Shown: positions 1-11,601, counted from the stretch's first letter. The stretch: 64,000 nt of DNA from Phocicoccus schoeneichii (GCF_014635565.1 NZ_BMDB01000001.1:186001-250000), one strand, 5' to 3'. Notes: generated by a model from the letters alone, not told the origin. Numbers and translations: made by a program.

Positions 1-2
1 AT

Positions 3-419
3 TTTGAACCGAGTACATTTACTCAAGAAGGGTTTATGGAAGAGTTTAAGGTTAATTCTGATATGCGTATTCTTTATCCTGCAAGCAACGAAAAACGTCC
101 TTTGATGCGAGACTTTATGAAAGATCATGATGCTGAAGTCGTTGAAATTGAATTGTATCATCCAGTCGGTAACAAAGATTCAATAAATAAAATTAAAAAT
201 AACCTTTTAAGTTCTGATGCAATCACATTTTCAAGTCCGTCTGGTGTTCATGTGTTCATGTCGAATTTTGAAAAAGAGGTACTAGATAAAATTACGGTAG
301 CCTCAATCGGTCATGTCACAGAGCGTACGCTTAAAGAGTACGGGATTTCATCAATTATGCCAAAAGAAGCGACATTAAATTCAATGATAGAGATGTTAGA
401 AAAGGAGTTATATGAATGA
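3..419 (+). CDS. hemD: Uroporphyrinogen-III synthase, 3' part only (cut by window edge)
   Basis: The reading frame is open from the first bases of the window, so this is the C-terminal part (about 138 codons) of a gene that starts upstream. The enzyme closes hydroxymethylbilane into uroporphyrinogen III. The visible part has the late HemD pattern: a [14 protein letters not shown] segment, then [16 protein letters not shown], and a terminal helix. The stop overlaps the hemB start by four bases (ATGA), as expected in a hemCDBL operon. Family identity rests on pattern plus context; the N-terminal domain is not visible. Confidence 0.88.
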   Translation, partial: FEPSTFTQEGFMEEFKVNSDMRILYPASNEKRPLMRDFMKDHDAEVVEIELYHPVGNKDSINKIKNNLLSSDAITFSSPSGVHVFMSNFEKEVLDKITVASIGHVTERTLKEYGISSIMPKEATLNSMIEMLEKELYE

Positions 420-1396
420 AATTTGATAGACACCGTAGACTAAGAAGTTCACAATTTATGAGAGATATTGTGAGAGAGAATTCTTTATCTAAAAATGATT
501 TAATTTACCCAATATTTGTGGTCGAAGAACCAGATATTAAAAAAGAAGTTCCATCAATGAAAGGCGTATTCCAAATTTCATTGAACAGACTTGAAGAAGA
601 AATTCATGAAGTTGTAAAACTTGGAATTAAGTCTGTTATTTTCTTTGGTGTTCCAAATGAAAAAGATGCATTAGGTACGGGTGCATATGATGAAAACGGA
701 ATTGTGCAAGAAGCATGTAAATTATCGAAAAAGTTATATCCAGAGTTACTTGTTATTTTAGATACGTGTATGTGTGAATATACGGATCACGGACACTGTG
801 GTGTAATTAACGAAGAGACTCAAGATGTGGATAACGATAAATCACTCCCTTTACTTGTAAAAACTGCCGTATCTCAAGCGAAAGCTGGAGCAGACATTAT
901 TGCGCCATCAAACATGATGGATGGTTTTGTAGCTGAAATCCGTAAAGGATTAGATGAAAATGGGTTTGAACATATTCCTATCATGAGTTATGGAATTAAA
1001 TATGCTTCTAAATTCTATGGTCCATTTAGAGATGCTGCAGAAAGCACGCCATCATTTGGTGACCGTCGCACGTATCAAATGGATCCAGCGAATAGACGAG
1101 ATGCTCTGCGTGAACTCGAAAGTGATGAGCGTGAAGGTGCGGACATGATGATTGTAAAACCAGCATTATCTTACCTTGATATTATTCGGGACGTTAGAAA
1201 TAGTTCAAACTTACCAATTGTTGCATATAATGTAAGTGGTGAGTACTCAATGACGCGTAATGCCGTTGACCAGGGATTATTAGATGAAGAAGTTATCATG
1301 GAACAAATGCTTTCTATGAAGCGTGCAGGTGCTGATTTAATCATCACATACTTCGCAAAAGACTTATGTAAAATGATCGATAAAGGAGAAAACTAA
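416..1396 (+). CDS. hemB: Delta-aminolevulinic acid dehydratase (porphobilinogen synthase)
   Basis: Condenses two 5-aminolevulinate molecules to porphobilinogen in the cytosol. At 326 aa it has family length. The catalytic lysines are visible: Lys195 in [12 protein letters not shown] and the Schiff-base Lys248 in MIVKPALSY. Cys118, Cys120 and Cys128 in the [14 protein letters not shown] segment are the zinc-site cysteines of the zinc-dependent class. It is coupled to hemD (4-base overlap) and to hemL (the last stop base is the first base of the hemL ATG), which suggests translational coupling in the haem operon. Confidence 0.97.
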   Translation: MKFDRHRRLRSSQFMRDIVRENSLSKNDLIYPIFVVEEPDIKKEVPSMKGVFQISLNRLEEEIHEVVKLGIKSVIFFGVPNEKDALGTGAYDENGIVQEACKLSKKLYPELLVILDTCMCEYTDHGHCGVINEETQDVDNDKSLPLLVKTAVSQAKAGADIIAPSNMMDGFVAEIRKGLDENGFEHIPIMSYGIKYASKFYGPFRDAAESTPSFGDRRTYQMDPANRRDALRELESDEREGADMMIVKPALSYLDIIRDVRNSSNLPIVAYNVSGEYSMTRNAVDQGLLDEEVIMEQMLSMKRAGADLIITYFAKDLCKMIDKGEN

Positions 1397-2685
1397 TGAA
1401 TTTCGAAACTTCAAAATCATTATTTAAAGATGCAGTTGACCTAATGCCAGGTGGGGTAAGTTCACCGGTTAGAGCCTTTAAATCTGTAAAGATGAACCCA
1501 GTATTTATCGACAGTGCAAAAGGTGTCATGGTTAAAGACGTAGATGGAAATGAATATATTGACTACGTATTAAGTTGGGGACCACTTATTTTAGGGCATA
1601 GTAATGACCGCGTCGTGAAAGCGATTCAAGACCAAGCGACAAAAGGGACATCATTTGGTGCACCTACAGAGCTTGAGAACCAATTAGCAGAAATCGTGAT
1701 TGACCGTGTGCCATCAATCGAGATGGTTAGATTTGTATCTTCTGGTACTGAAGCTACACTATCTGCACTAAGACTTGCACGAGGATATACAGGGCGTAAC
1801 AAAATTTTAAAATTTGAAGGCTGCTATCACGGTCACTCAGATTCACTTTTAATTAAAGCGGGTAGTGGTGTCGCAACCCTTGGACTCCCGGATTCTCCAG
1901 GTGTTCCAGAGGGTGTAGCAAGTAACACAATTACAGTCCCTTACAATGATAAAGAATCACTAAAACAAGCGTTTGAAAAATTCGGTGATGATATCGCAGC
2001 TGTAATTATGGAGCCTGTTGCAGGTAACATGGGGGTTGTACCTCCAGTAAATGATTTCCTACATTTCGTAAGAGAAATCACTGAAGAGAATGGTACGTTA
2101 CTCATCTTAGATGAAGTAATGACAGGATTCCGTGTGTCATATCATTCAGCTCAAGGTTACTTTGGTGTAACTCCTGACCTTACGTGCCTAGGTAAAGTAA
2201 TTGGTGGTGGATTACCAGTTGGTGCTTACGGCGGTAAACGTGAAATCATGGAGCATGTTGCACCTGTTGGAACAATTTACCAAGCAGGTACGTTATCAGG
2301 AAACCCGCTCGCTATGACTGCAGGAATTGAAACACTATCTCAATTGACTGAAGAATCATATGAGCATTTTAATACACTCGGAGATATCATTGAGAGTGAA
2401 TTGCCAAAAATCTTTCTAAAACACGGCGAAAAAATTACAATTAACCGTGCTGGTTCTATGATTGGATTCTTCTTAACAGAAGGACCAGTAGTAAACTTTG
2501 ATGATGCAAACCGCTCAGACTTAGATTTATTTGCATCACTTTTCCAAGAATTACTTAAAGAAGGCGTTTATTTACCACCTTCACAATTTGAAGGGATGTT
2601 TTTATCGACTTCTCATACAAAAGACCATATTGAAACAACGTTAAAAGCGTTTGATAATGCACTGAGCCGTATCAAAAGTAAATAA
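1396..2685 (+). CDS. hemL: Glutamate-1-semialdehyde 2,1-aminomutase
   Basis: PLP enzyme that turns glutamate-1-semialdehyde into 5-aminolevulinate, the C5-pathway precursor for HemB. At 429 aa it is full length. The PLP lysine is Lys267 in [16 protein letters not shown], and the N-terminal [11 protein letters not shown] signature is present. The start overlaps the hemB stop (TAATG), with GGAG upstream inside hemB. It is the last gene of the haem operon visible here; a separate small gene with its own promoter follows. Confidence 0.97.
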   Translation: MNFETSKSLFKDAVDLMPGGVSSPVRAFKSVKMNPVFIDSAKGVMVKDVDGNEYIDYVLSWGPLILGHSNDRVVKAIQDQATKGTSFGAPTELENQLAEIVIDRVPSIEMVRFVSSGTEATLSALRLARGYTGRNKILKFEGCYHGHSDSLLIKAGSGVATLGLPDSPGVPEGVASNTITVPYNDKESLKQAFEKFGDDIAAVIMEPVAGNMGVVPPVNDFLHFVREITEENGTLLILDEVMTGFRVSYHSAQGYFGVTPDLTCLGKVIGGGLPVGAYGGKREIMEHVAPVGTIYQAGTLSGNPLAMTAGIETLSQLTEESYEHFNTLGDIIESELPKIFLKHGEKITINRAGSMIGFFLTEGPVVNFDDANRSDLDLFASLFQELLKEGVYLPPSQFEGMFLSTSHTKDHIETTLKAFDNALSRIKSK

Positions 2686-2688
2686 TTG

Positions 2689-2717
2689 TTGATTTTACTC
2701 GGCAAATCTTTCATAAT
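2689..2717 (+). promoter_or_regulatory. Sigma-A type promoter for the 34-codon ORF
   Basis: TTGATT at 2689-2694, a 17-base spacer, then CATAAT at 2712-2717. It lies between hemL and the small ORF and would start transcription near 2724, about 14 bases before the ribosome-binding site. Only sequence fit supports it. Confidence 0.5.
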
Positions 2718-2751
2718 TTAAAGTAAGATTAATAAAAAGGGGTCGAGACTC

Positions 2752-2856
2752 TTGGCTATTGTTAAAAAGAAAAAAGATCCGGCAAATATCCTTTATTGGT
2801 TAATGCCTACAATTGTGGTACTACTCTTATTACCACTACTCATATTCCACCTGTAA
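2752..2856 (+). CDS. Small single-span membrane protein, 34 aa
   Basis: A TTG-started ORF with an AAGGGG ribosome-binding site about nine bases upstream. The product has a charged head (VKKKKDPAN) and then one hydrophobic segment (about residues 14-34) rich in Leu, Ile and Val, so it is probably a one-pass inner-membrane microprotein with its basic end in the cytosol. It is framed by its own promoter-like sequence (2689-2717) and a strong terminator (2863-2888), which argues for a real transcription unit. I do not recognise a family and give no function. Its position right after hemL may be coincidental. Confidence 0.62.
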   Translation: MAIVKKKKDPANILYWLMPTIVVLLLLPLLIFHL

Positions 2857-2862
2857 AAGATA

Positions 2863-2888
2863 AGCGCACAAATGTGCGCTTTTTTTTC
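2863..2888 (+). terminator. Rho-independent terminator
   Basis: Eight-base perfect stem AGCGCACA / TGTGCGCT with a two-base loop, followed by a T run. It lies seven bases after the stop of the 34-codon ORF. Confidence 0.85.
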
Positions 2889-2910
2889 GTATTTTAAGAG
2901 AGGAGTGTAA

Positions 2911-3966
2911 ATGATGCGTTACTTAAAAACGATACTACTGTTTATTATCTGTAGTGTACTCTCTATTTTAATTGGTTTTACTCATTTGCCTCTTGCATGG
3001 CTATTCGGTAGTTTGATCGGTACTCTATTATTTATTCGATATTTTGGAACTAAATTTTGGTATCCAAGATGGTTTGGTGATTCAGGTGTATTCCTTATGG
3101 GGTTCCAGATTGGATCATCTCTTACTGCAGTCGCACTCTTTGCGATGCTTGCGGATCTATTAAATATAGTCATCATTTCATTTTTAGTCTTGCTCATGAG
3201 TTTATCATTGTCACGCATGTTTATGAAATTAACACGATCGAGCCTTGAAACTGCGATTCTTGCCAGTGTGCCCGGTGCGTTGAGTCAGATGCTCATCATG
3301 GCTGAAGAAAATAAAAATGCAGACATTATGCTTGTGTCTCTCACACAGATGTCTCGTATTGTGCTTATTGTTTTAATCGTACCGTTTATTGCGCAGTTCT
3401 TTCCATCAGAAGGGAAGACGGGTATTGCCGAAGTTGTACCACATTTAACAGAAGTATTAACACCACTTATGATTTTAATTCCACTCGGTGGAATTTTGAT
3501 GTACGTATTCTTAAAGAAAATAAAGTTTCCAGCTGCGATTATGTTAGGACCAGTTTTAGTGATGATTATTTGGAACTTGACGACTGGGATTACATTTACT
3601 CTAGACATCGCGCTCATTAACTTTGCGCAAATTCTCTTTGGTATTCGTATCGGTCTTCAGATCTCAACATTACTATCTCAGCTTGCGAAACGATTGATTT
3701 TTATTATTTTGATGCAGAACATCTTACTAATAACGGGTACTTTGGTGATTGTACTGATCTATCAATTCTTCACAACACACAGTTTTAATACTCTATTTTT
3801 AGCAGCTGCTCCTGGTGGACTTGCTCAGATTATTGTCATTGCATTAGAAACAGGTGGAGACATATCGATTATCTCAAGCTATCACATTTTTAGAATATTT
3901 TTCATTATTCTATTTATTGTTCCACTTATAGACTTTTATCTCAGACGTCGTGCGTCCAAAGCTTGA
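2911..3966 (+). CDS. AbrB-family integral membrane protein
   Basis: A 351-residue, very hydrophobic protein with about ten membrane segments. It shows the internal duplication typical of the AbrB membrane family: VPGALSQMLIMAEE near residue 120 is repeated as APGGLAQIIVIALE near residue 300, each followed by a polar stretch and further helices. This family is unrelated to the DNA-binding AbrB regulator despite the name, and its substrate is not established. The ribosome-binding site AGAGGAGTG precedes two ATG codons (2911, 2914). It stands alone between a terminator and the valS leader. Confidence 0.8.
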   Translation: MMRYLKTILLFIICSVLSILIGFTHLPLAWLFGSLIGTLLFIRYFGTKFWYPRWFGDSGVFLMGFQIGSSLTAVALFAMLADLLNIVIISFLVLLMSLSLSRMFMKLTRSSLETAILASVPGALSQMLIMAEENKNADIMLVSLTQMSRIVLIVLIVPFIAQFFPSEGKTGIAEVVPHLTEVLTPLMILIPLGGILMYVFLKKIKFPAAIMLGPVLVMIIWNLTTGITFTLDIALINFAQILFGIRIGLQISTLLSQLAKRLIFIILMQNILLITGTLVIVLIYQFFTTHSFNTLFLAAAPGGLAQIIVIALETGGDISIISSYHIFRIFFIILFIVPLIDFYLRRRASKA

Positions 3967-3984
3967 CATAACAGTCTTTTTCGA

Positions 3985-4231
3985 GTAATCTATTAACATA
4001 TTAATATTGAGTTTAGAAGGAGTAACACAAGGATTTAGTTTCTCTAGAGAGCGTGTGTTTGGTGTAAACACGTGAAACACTTGTGTGAAGTAGTCTAAGT
4101 AATTTAACTTGAAACGAGTAGAGTTAGACGTTTGATGAGCGTTAATCATAATTAAGTGTAGTGTGAAATTTTCACGCTAAATTTAGGTGGTACCACGGAA
4201 CTTCCGTCCTATTTTAGGATGGAAGTTTTTT
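3985..4231 (+). promoter_or_regulatory. T-box leader of valS
   Basis: A tRNA-sensing leader RNA. The conserved T-box core AGGTGGTACCACGG is at 4185-4198, followed at once by a terminator (arms 4201-4210 and 4216-4225, T run to 4231). Stem I closes by pairing ACACAAG with CTTGTGT. The segment right after it reads GAAGTAGTC, which offers the valine codons GTA (4090-4092) or GTC (4093-4095) as specifier. I cannot choose between them without folding. A TTGACA box at 3963-3968, overlapping the previous gene's stop, is the likely -35; the -10 is weak. Uncharged tRNA-Val should allow read-through into valS-folC. Confidence 0.9.
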
Positions 4232-4258
4232 GTTTTTTAATGTTAAGGAGATGATTAT

Positions 4259-6889
4259 ATGAAGGAAATGTCAACGAAGTATAATCCGCAAGAAGTAGAA
4301 CGCGGAAAGTATAAAGAATGGGTAGAGAAGGGATATTTTGAAGCAGATGTAGATTCACATAAACCACCGTTTTCAATTGTAATTCCACCACCAAATGTAA
4401 CAGGTAAACTGCACTTAGGTCACGCCTGGGACACTACGTTACAAGATATCATCACACGTATGAAACGCATGCAAGGATATGATGTGCTCTACTTGCCTGG
4501 TATGGACCACGCAGGTATCGCAACTCAAGCACGTGTAGCTGCTCGTTTACGTGAAGAAGGAATTAAACTATCTGATCTAACTCGTAAAGAATTCTTAAAT
4601 CATGCATGGAACTGGAAAGAAGAATACGCGAGTCACATTCGCGACCAATGGGCAAAAGTTGGTCTTGGACTAGACTACACTCACGAGCGTTTCACACTCG
4701 ATGATGGATTATCTAAAGCCGTAAGAAAAGTGTTTGTTGACTTATACAACAAAGGACTAATCTATCGTGGTGAGTACATCATCAACTGGGATCCAGAAAC
4801 TAAAACAGCACTCAGTGATATTGAAGTGATTCACAAAGAAATTGAAGGTAACTTCTATCACATCAAGTATGAGGTAGAAGATGGTTCAGAATTCTTAGAA
4901 ATCGCAACGACGCGTCCTGAGACAATGCTTGGGGACACTGCGGTTGTTGTTCATCCAGATGATGAGAGATATAAGCACTTAATCGGTAAAAACGTAATAC
5001 TTCCAATTGTCGGACGTAAATTACCAATCATCGCAGACGATTATGTAGATATGGAGTTTGGTACAGGTGCCATGAAAGTTACACCTGCCCACGATCCAAA
5101 CGACTTTGACCTTGGGAATACACACGATTTAGAACGTATTAACGTATTAAACGAAGATGGTTCTATCAATGAACTCGGTGGGAAATACGTTGGTATGGAC
5201 CGATTTGAGTGTCGTAAAGCACTTGTCGAAGATTTAAAAGCAGAAGGGTTCTTAATCGACATTAAAAAACACGTGCATTCAGTAGGACACTCTGAGCGTT
5301 CAAATGCAATTGTTGAGCCATTTCTTTCAACTCAGTGGTTTGTAAAAATGGATCCAATTGCTGAAATGACTTTAAATAACCAAAATACGGATAACAAAAT
5401 TAACTTTGTACCAAACCGTTTTGAAGGCACATTTAACAGATGGATGGAAAACGTACATGACTGGGTTATTTCTAGACAGTTATGGTGGGGTCACCAAATT
5501 CCAGCTTGGTACCATAACGAGACTGGTGAAATGTATGTGGGTATGGATGCACCAGAAGACATTGAAAACTGGACACAAGATTCGGATGTTTTAGATACAT
5601 GGTTCTCAAGCGCGTTATGGCCGTTCTCTACAATGGGTTGGCCAGATGAAACAAAAGAACTCGAAAAGTACTACCCAACAAGTGTACTTGTTACTGGATA
5701 TGACATCATCTTCTTCTGGGTTGCACGTATGATATTCTCTGGATTAGAACATACTGGTAAACGTCCATTTGATGATGTTTTATTACACGGACTTGTACGT
5801 GATGAACAAAATAGAAAAATGTCTAAATCACTGGATAATGGTGTAGACCCTATGGATGTTATTGATTCGTATGGTGCAGACGCAATGCGTTACTTCTTAT
5901 CAACGGGTACAACACCAGGACAAGACTTACGCTATAGCGATAAGAAAGTTGAGTCTGTATGGAACTTTATTAACAAAATTTGGAATGCATCCAGATTCGC
6001 ACTCATGAACATCGGATCGGATTTCAAAATGACGGATATTGATTTAACTAAAGAAAAATCATTAGCGGATAAATGGATTTTGACACGCTTGAATGAAACG
6101 ATTAGTGAAGTGACACGTCTTTCAGAAATTTATGAGTTCGGTGAAGTCGGACGAATTCTCTATCATTTCATCTGGGACGATTTCTGTGACTGGTACATTG
6201 AAATGGCGAAACTTCCGATGACTGAAGGTACAGACGAAGAGAAAAACATGACACGTTCAGTATTACTATATACCCTTGATAAAATTCTTAAAATGCTACA
6301 CCCATTCATGCCGTTTGTAACAGAAGAAATTTACCAAACAATTGAGGGAGACCGTTCGATTGTTGTGAGTGAATGGCCAACAGTAAAAGAAGAATTAACT
6401 GACAATGATAGTAAAGAAACAATGGCATTGCTTGTAGATATTATTAAATCAGTACGTCAAACAAGAAATGAAGTAAATACGCCACTTTCTAAGCCAATTG
6501 ATATTAAAGTTGAGGTTAAAAATGAAACAAAACGAGGGTTAATCGAAGAAAATAAGCACTACATTGAACGTTTCACAAACCCAAAAACATTAGAAATCAG
6601 CGAAACGATTGTCGCAGATGACGATTCTAAGACAAGTGTTGTGAGTGGTGCGAAAGTGGTACTTCCTTTATCAGGACTCATTAACATTGAAGATGAAATC
6701 AATAGACTTGAGAAAGAACAAAACCGTTTAACTGGAGAGCTTAAACGTGTAAATGGTAAGCTTTCTAATGAAAAATTCGTTCTAAATGCGCCGGAAGCTG
6801 TAGTTAAATCAGAAAAAGAAAAACAAGCATCATATCAAGCGCAATATGATGACGTCACAGCGCGTTTGGAAGAACTAAGAGGTAAATAA
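4259..6889 (+). CDS. valS: Valyl-tRNA synthetase
   Basis: Class I aminoacyl-tRNA synthetase charging tRNA-Val. At 876 aa it has the staphylococcal length. The HIGH motif appears as HLGH at residues 52-55 and KMSKS at residues 520-524, with the large editing insertion between them. The C-terminal 70 residues (from [16 protein letters not shown]) form the tRNA-binding coiled coil. The start has a clear AAGGAG site. Expression is set by the T-box leader just upstream. Its stop is contiguous with the folC start. Confidence 0.98.
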   Translation: MKEMSTKYNPQEVERGKYKEWVEKGYFEADVDSHKPPFSIVIPPPNVTGKLHLGHAWDTTLQDIITRMKRMQGYDVLYLPGMDHAGIATQARVAARLREEGIKLSDLTRKEFLNHAWNWKEEYASHIRDQWAKVGLGLDYTHERFTLDDGLSKAVRKVFVDLYNKGLIYRGEYIINWDPETKTALSDIEVIHKEIEGNFYHIKYEVEDGSEFLEIATTRPETMLGDTAVVVHPDDERYKHLIGKNVILPIVGRKLPIIADDYVDMEFGTGAMKVTPAHDPNDFDLGNTHDLERINVLNEDGSINELGGKYVGMDRFECRKALVEDLKAEGFLIDIKKHVHSVGHSERSNAIVEPFLSTQWFVKMDPIAEMTLNNQNTDNKINFVPNRFEGTFNRWMENVHDWVISRQLWWGHQIPAWYHNETGEMYVGMDAPEDIENWTQDSDVLDTWFSSALWPFSTMGWPDETKELEKYYPTSVLVTGYDIIFFWVARMIFSGLEHTGKRPFDDVLLHGLVRDEQNRKMSKSLDNGVDPMDVIDSYGADAMRYFLSTGTTPGQDLRYSDKKVESVWNFINKIWNASRFALMNIGSDFKMTDIDLTKEKSLADKWILTRLNETISEVTRLSEIYEFGEVGRILYHFIWDDFCDWYIEMAKLPMTEGTDEEKNMTRSVLLYTLDKILKMLHPFMPFVTEEIYQTIEGDRSIVVSEWPTVKEELTDNDSKETMALLVDIIKSVRQTRNEVNTPLSKPIDIKVEVKNETKRGLIEENKHYIERFTNPKTLEISETIVADDDSKTSVVSGAKVVLPLSGLINIEDEINRLEKEQNRLTGELKRVNGKLSNEKFVLNAPEAVVKSEKEKQASYQAQYDDVTARLEELRGK

Positions 6890-8155
6890 ATGGACTATAA
6901 AGAGACATTAGATTGGATTCATAACAGAGGCAAGTTTGGAATTAAACCAGGCGTTAAGAGAATGACTTGGATGTTAAACGAACTCGGAAATCCACAAGAT
7001 AAAATCCGTGGTGTTCATGTGGTTGGAACGAACGGGAAAGGATCGACAGTCGCATATATGAGAAGTGCGTTAAACTATAACGATTATACGGTGGGGACGT
7101 TTACCTCACCTTATATCGTTGTATTTAATGAGCGTATTTCAGTTGATGGGAATCCGATTAGTGACGAAGATCTTACTCACGTTGCAAACATCGTACGCCC
7201 AGTTTCAGAAAGAATGATTGAAGAGACAGATCTTGGACAGGCTACTGAATTTGAGATTATCACTATGATGATGTTCGTTTACTTTGGTAGTATCCATCCA
7301 GTAGATTTTGTAATCGTTGAAGCAGGACTCGGAGCCACTCATGATTCTACAAATGTTTTCAAACCAATCATGACAGTCCTAACAAGCATAGGTCTCGATC
7401 ATACAGACATTTTAGGAGACACGCTTTTAGAAATCACTAAAGACAAATCAGGTGTGATAAAACCAGGTGTTCCACTTGTATTCAATGTGGAGGATGAGGA
7501 AAGCAAAAACTATATCTATCAAGTGTTAGAGGCAAATAATTCTAAAGGCATTGAGCTTAGTAGAGAAATTCTTTTATTACGAAAAGATGGAGAATTTGCG
7601 TTCCAATATGGAAATTATGATTTCCAAGATATTAAATTAAAAATGCTCGGGCTTCATCAGAAGAAAAATGCATCTCTTGCAATGGCAGCACTCGTTGAAA
7701 TGAATGAGCTAGGTCTCGTTGAGCTCGATATGAATAAGATGGTTTCTGGTGTTGAAGAAGCGACATGGGTTGGACGAATAGAAGTGTTAAGTGAAAATCC
7801 AACGATTATCATTGATGGCGCACATAATAGAGAAGCTGTTGATGTATTAGTTGAGACGATGGAGAATAACTTTAAAGGTCGTGACATCACAGTACTATTC
7901 TCATGTGTTTCTGGAAAACCTATTGAAAATATGGTTAGAAAACTAGAATCGATCGCGAATGAGTTTAATATCACAGAATTTGATTTTTACCGTGCGCGAA
8001 AGATTGAAGAGATTAAAAGTGCAGTCGCTCATCCAAACAGTCATGTAGTAGATGATTACATCAAGTACATCGATGAATTTGATGGGGATGTACTACTCGT
8101 AACGGGTAGTCTGTATTTTATCAGCAATGTAAAACAACATTTTAATAAAAAATAA
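6890..8155 (+). CDS. folC: Folylpolyglutamate/dihydrofolate synthase
   Basis: Adds glutamate to (dihydro)folate, keeping folates in the cell and active as cofactors. At 421 aa it is of the Mur-ligase-like FolC type. The ATP-binding loop GTNGKGST is at residues 46-53, and DGAHN, the Mur-ligase C-terminal domain marker, is near residue 305. The ATG directly follows the valS stop (TAAATG), so the two are co-transcribed and coupled, as in many Bacillales. A terminator follows immediately. Confidence 0.95.
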   Translation: MDYKETLDWIHNRGKFGIKPGVKRMTWMLNELGNPQDKIRGVHVVGTNGKGSTVAYMRSALNYNDYTVGTFTSPYIVVFNERISVDGNPISDEDLTHVANIVRPVSERMIEETDLGQATEFEIITMMMFVYFGSIHPVDFVIVEAGLGATHDSTNVFKPIMTVLTSIGLDHTDILGDTLLEITKDKSGVIKPGVPLVFNVEDEESKNYIYQVLEANNSKGIELSREILLLRKDGEFAFQYGNYDFQDIKLKMLGLHQKKNASLAMAALVEMNELGLVELDMNKMVSGVEEATWVGRIEVLSENPTIIIDGAHNREAVDVLVETMENNFKGRDITVLFSCVSGKPIENMVRKLESIANEFNITEFDFYRARKIEEIKSAVAHPNSHVVDDYIKYIDEFDGDVLLVTGSLYFISNVKQHFNKK

Positions 8156-8160
8156 AAAAA

Positions 8161-8187
8161 GATCATCCATCGTTGGATGATCTTTTT
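8161..8187. terminator. Convergent bidirectional terminator (folC / mscL)
   Basis: Nine-base stem GATCATCCA / TGGATGATC with a four-base loop, T run on the right and A run on the left. It can stop folC on the plus strand and mscL on the minus strand. Confidence 0.88.
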
Positions 8188-8191
8188 TCAA

Positions 8192-8569
8192 TTATAGCTC
8201 TCTATTATTTTGGAGTTTTAATTGATCACGGATTTCTTTAAGCGTTTCAAGTGCTTCATCAATTTCTTCTTCTTCTTTTTCAACAAATGCGCCACGAGTC
8301 ACTTTGTTCACAATTTTAACAAACATAAATACAGCAAAACCGATAATTATGAAGTCGATAATTGATTGGATGAATACACCATACGTAATGCCTTTGTACG
8401 CCCAGTTTGAAGCGAAATCTGTATCGCCAAAAATTAGAGCAATCCCTGGCATGATGATGTTCGCAACTAAACTATCCACGATTTTACCGAAAGCAGCACC
8501 AATAACTACTGCTACAGCTAAGTCAAGGACGTTCCCACGCATAATAAATTCTTTGAATTCTTTAATCAT
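8192..8569 (-). CDS. mscL: Large-conductance mechanosensitive channel
   Basis: Pentameric osmotic emergency valve in the cytoplasmic membrane. At 125 aa it is family length. The N-terminal amphipathic helix ([20 protein letters not shown]) leads into TM1 with the [10 protein letters not shown] gate region. A loop and TM2 follow (about residues 65-90), then a charged C-terminal bundle rich in Glu. The ribosome-binding site on the minus strand is GAAGGGAG. A TATAAT-like box (8599-8604, minus) lies upstream with a weak -35. It neighbours acnA divergently. Confidence 0.95.
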   Translation of the reverse strand: MIKEFKEFIMRGNVLDLAVAVVIGAAFGKIVDSLVANIIMPGIALIFGDTDFASNWAYKGITYGVFIQSIIDFIIIGFAVFMFVKIVNKVTRGAFVEKEEEEIDEALETLKEIRDQLKLQNNREL

Positions 8570-8719
8570 GATATTTTCTCCCTTCCTAAAGTTACCTAAT
8601 TATACTACATGAGTAAGCATATGATTACAATTTTGTAATATTTATGTCTTAATTAACTAATAATTATCGCTATATTCATAGAGGTTAAGAATTACTTATG
8701 TTTAACTATACGAAGTTTG

Positions 8720-8725
8720 TATAAT
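8720..8725 (+). promoter_or_regulatory. Probable -10 box of acnA
   Basis: Perfect TATAAT preceded by TTTG, in the 208-base mscL-acnA divergent gap. No good -35 is visible at the right distance, which is common for activator-dependent or TG-type promoters. The leader would be about 60 bases. Confidence 0.5.
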
Positions 8726-8792
8726 TGGATATATTTTAAAAATCTATGAAAACAGATACAATGGATATAAGAGAATTATGGGGGGAAGAGAA

Positions 8793-11486
8793 TTGGCTAA
8801 AAATTTACAGAAAGTATCTGAAGACACTTTAGAGCTTAATGGACAGAAAAAGAAGTTTTATAGTTTAAAATCTTTAGAAGAAAAAGGATATAGTAAAACT
8901 GAAAAATTACCATATTCTATTCGAGTATTACTAGAATCAGTACTTCGTCAATATGACGGACACGCAATACAAGACAGCCATATCGAGGCATTAGCAAATT
9001 GGGACAAAGGAGATTATGCAGGAGAAGAAGTTCCTTTTAAACCTTCACGCGTAATTTTACAAGATTTTACCGGTGTACCAGCAGTAGTGGACTTAGCATC
9101 ACTTCGTAAAGCAATGGACGCTCAAAACGGTGACGTTCAAAAGATTAACCCAGAAGTACCAGTGGACTTAGTAATTGACCACTCAGTACAAGTAGATGCA
9201 TACGGTAACCACGCTGCACTACAAAAAAACATGGACTTAGAATTTGCACGTAACAACGAACGTTACGAATTCTTAAGATGGGCGACAAAAGCATTTGATA
9301 ACTATCAAGCAGTGCCACCAGCAACTGGTATCGTGCACCAAGTTAACTTAGAGTACCTTGCGAGCGTTGTACATGATAGAGATGACATTCTTTTCCCAGA
9401 CTCATTAGTAGGTACAGACTCACATACTACAATGATTAACGGTTTAGGAGTACTCGGTTGGGGTGTAGGGGGTATCGAAGCGGAAGCAGGCATGCTCGGA
9501 CAACCATCATACTTCCCAGTACCAGACGTTATCGGTGTTAGATTAAAGAACTCATTACCAGAAGGAGCGACAGCAACTGACTTAGCACTACGTGTAACTG
9601 AAATGTTACGTTCACACGGTGTAGTTGGTAAATTCGTAGAATTCTTCGGTAAAGGTGTAACAGAATTACCACTCGCAGATAGAGCGACTATCGCGAACAT
9701 GGCACCTGAATACGGTGCAACTTGTGGATTCTTCCCAGTAGATGAAGAAACATTATCATACATGACATTGACTGGTAGAAGTGAAGATCATGTTAGCCGC
9801 GTGAGAGAATATCTAAAAGCAAACGACATGTTCTTTAATCCAGACGTTGAACCAACATATACTGAAGTTCTAGAACTTGACTTATCAACTGTAGAACCAT
9901 CATTAGCAGGTCCGAAGCGTCCACAGGATTTAATTACTTTATCTAACATGAAAGAAGAATACCGTGCGTCAGTAACTCGTGAGAGTGGGAACCATGGTCA
10001 CGGATTAGATGCTTCTGAATTCGATAAAAAAGTGGATGTTAAATATGTTGACGGTAAAAAAGGTGAACTTAAAACAGGAGACCTTGTGATCGCTGCAATC
10101 ACATCTTGTACAAATACATCTAACCCATACGTAATGTTAGGTGCAGGACTCGTAGCTAAAAAAGCAGTTGAAAAAGGACTAACAGTTCCCGAGTATGTGA
10201 AAACATCACTTGCACCAGGTTCTAAAGTAGTAACTGGTTACTTAGAAGATTCTGGTCTTCAAAAGTATCTTGATGAACTTGGATTCAACTTAGTCGGTTA
10301 TGGTTGTACAACATGTATTGGTAACTCAGGTCCACTTAGAGATGAAGTAACGAAAGCAATTGTGGATAACGATATGCTTGTATCAAGTGTACTTTCAGGT
10401 AACCGTAACTTCGAAGGACGTATCCACCCATTAGTGAAAGCAAACTACCTAGCATCACCACAATTAGTTGTTGCATATGCGTTAGCTGGAACTGTGGATA
10501 TTGATCTTAAAACTGAACCACTTGGAAAAGATAAAGACGGCAACGATGTTTATATGAAAGACATCTGGCCAACAATTCAAGAAGTGCGTGACGTTGTACA
10601 CGAAACAGTAACTCCGGAGTTATTCAGAAAAGAATACGAAACAGTATTCGATTCAAACGAAACTTGGAACAACATCAAAGTTACAGATGCACCACTTTAC
10701 GATTTCGATCCGAAATCAACGTACATCCAAAACCCAACATTCTTCGAAGACTTATCTAAAGAGATTGACGATGTTGAGCCATTAAACGGCCTAAGAGTGT
10801 TAGGTAAATTTGGAGACTCTGTAACAACAGACCACATCTCACCAGCAGGTGCGATTGGTAAAGATACACCAGCAGGTAAATGGTTAATCGAACAAGGAGT
10901 AAGTCCACGTGACTTTAACTCATACGGTTCACGCCGTGGTAACCACGAAGTAATGGTGCGTGGTACATTCGCGAACATCCGTATTCGTAACCAAATTGCT
11001 CCTGGCACTGAAGGTGGTTACACAACTTACTGGCCAACGGGTGAAGTAATGAGCATCTACGATGCAGCTATGAAATACAAAGAGGACAACACTGGACTCG
11101 TTGTATTAGCTGGAGATGACTATGGAATGGGATCAAGCCGCGACTGGGCAGCTAAAGGTACAAACCTATTAGGTGTTAAAGCAGTTATTGCAGCATCTTA
11201 CGAAAGAATTCACCGCTCAAACCTAGTTATGATGGGTGTGTTACCATTACAATTCGTAAACGGTAAGAGCGCTGACGACTATGGTTTAGATGGAACTGAA
11301 TCATTCGACATTCCAGTAGATTCTAAAGTAAAACCTGGTAGTGTTGTAACAGTAACAGCAACTAAAGATGACGGTTCTAAAGTAGAGTTTGAAGCAAAAG
11401 TACGTTTCGACTCAGGTGTAGAAATTGATTACTACAGAAACGGTGGTATCTTACAAATGGTACTCCGTGGTAAATTAGCAGAATAA
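8793..11486 (+). CDS. acnA: Aconitate hydratase
   Basis: TCA-cycle isomerase of citrate and isocitrate, with a 4Fe-4S cluster. The cluster cysteines are Cys439 (in TSCTNTSNP) and Cys505/Cys508 (in [10 protein letters not shown]). I chose the TTG at 8793 rather than the in-frame ATG at 8778. The TTG follows a run reading GGGGGGAAG at about six bases and yields MAKNLQKV, like other aconitases, whereas the ATG has no good ribosome-binding site and its bases form part of the purine-rich signal. The protein is 897 aa. Codon use is strongly biased, as expected for a highly expressed gene. A terminator follows. Confidence 0.96.
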   Translation: MAKNLQKVSEDTLELNGQKKKFYSLKSLEEKGYSKTEKLPYSIRVLLESVLRQYDGHAIQDSHIEALANWDKGDYAGEEVPFKPSRVILQDFTGVPAVVDLASLRKAMDAQNGDVQKINPEVPVDLVIDHSVQVDAYGNHAALQKNMDLEFARNNERYEFLRWATKAFDNYQAVPPATGIVHQVNLEYLASVVHDRDDILFPDSLVGTDSHTTMINGLGVLGWGVGGIEAEAGMLGQPSYFPVPDVIGVRLKNSLPEGATATDLALRVTEMLRSHGVVGKFVEFFGKGVTELPLADRATIANMAPEYGATCGFFPVDEETLSYMTLTGRSEDHVSRVREYLKANDMFFNPDVEPTYTEVLELDLSTVEPSLAGPKRPQDLITLSNMKEEYRASVTRESGNHGHGLDASEFDKKVDVKYVDGKKGELKTGDLVIAAITSCTNTSNPYVMLGAGLVAKKAVEKGLTVPEYVKTSLAPGSKVVTGYLEDSGLQKYLDELGFNLVGYGCTTCIGNSGPLRDEVTKAIVDNDMLVSSVLSGNRNFEGRIHPLVKANYLASPQLVVAYALAGTVDIDLKTEPLGKDKDGNDVYMKDIWPTIQEVRDVVHETVTPELFRKEYETVFDSNETWNNIKVTDAPLYDFDPKSTYIQNPTFFEDLSKEIDDVEPLNGLRVLGKFGDSVTTDHISPAGAIGKDTPAGKWLIEQGVSPRDFNSYGSRRGNHEVMVRGTFANIRIRNQIAPGTEGGYTTYWPTGEVMSIYDAAMKYKEDNTGLVVLAGDDYGMGSSRDWAAKGTNLLGVKAVIAASYERIHRSNLVMMGVLPLQFVNGKSADDYGLDGTESFDIPVDSKVKPGSVVTVTATKDDGSKVEFEAKVRFDSGVEIDYYRNGGILQMVLRGKLAE

Positions 11487-11500
11487 TTAGCGCGTATAAG

Positions 11501-11533
11501 ACCTTTCAAAACTTACGTTTTGGAAGGTTTTTT
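11501..11533 (+). terminator. Terminator after acnA
   Basis: Twelve-base stem ACCTTTCAAAAC / GTTTTGGAAGGT (one mismatch) with a four-base loop and a T run. Confidence 0.85.
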
Positions 11534-11601
11534 AGTCTATTACTATATATATGTGTAAATGACTCGTTTACTTTTTTTCGAGTGAAATCTTATTATAAAG
11601 G

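Noticed and set aside
3910-4149. 79-codon ORF on the minus strand across the valS leader
   Set aside because: It lies opposite the T-box RNA, has no family pattern and no ribosome-binding site; the T-box explains the region.
8747-8760. Catabolite-response-like sequence TGAAAACAGATACA before acnA
   Set aside because: Twelve of 14 positions match, but the central CG that CcpA needs is missing.
9305-9763. 152-codon ORF on the minus strand inside acnA
   Set aside because: Shadow of the strongly biased acnA codons; Ser/Thr/Pro-rich product without domains. Similar shadows in parC, odhA, hemL and valS were dropped for the same reason.
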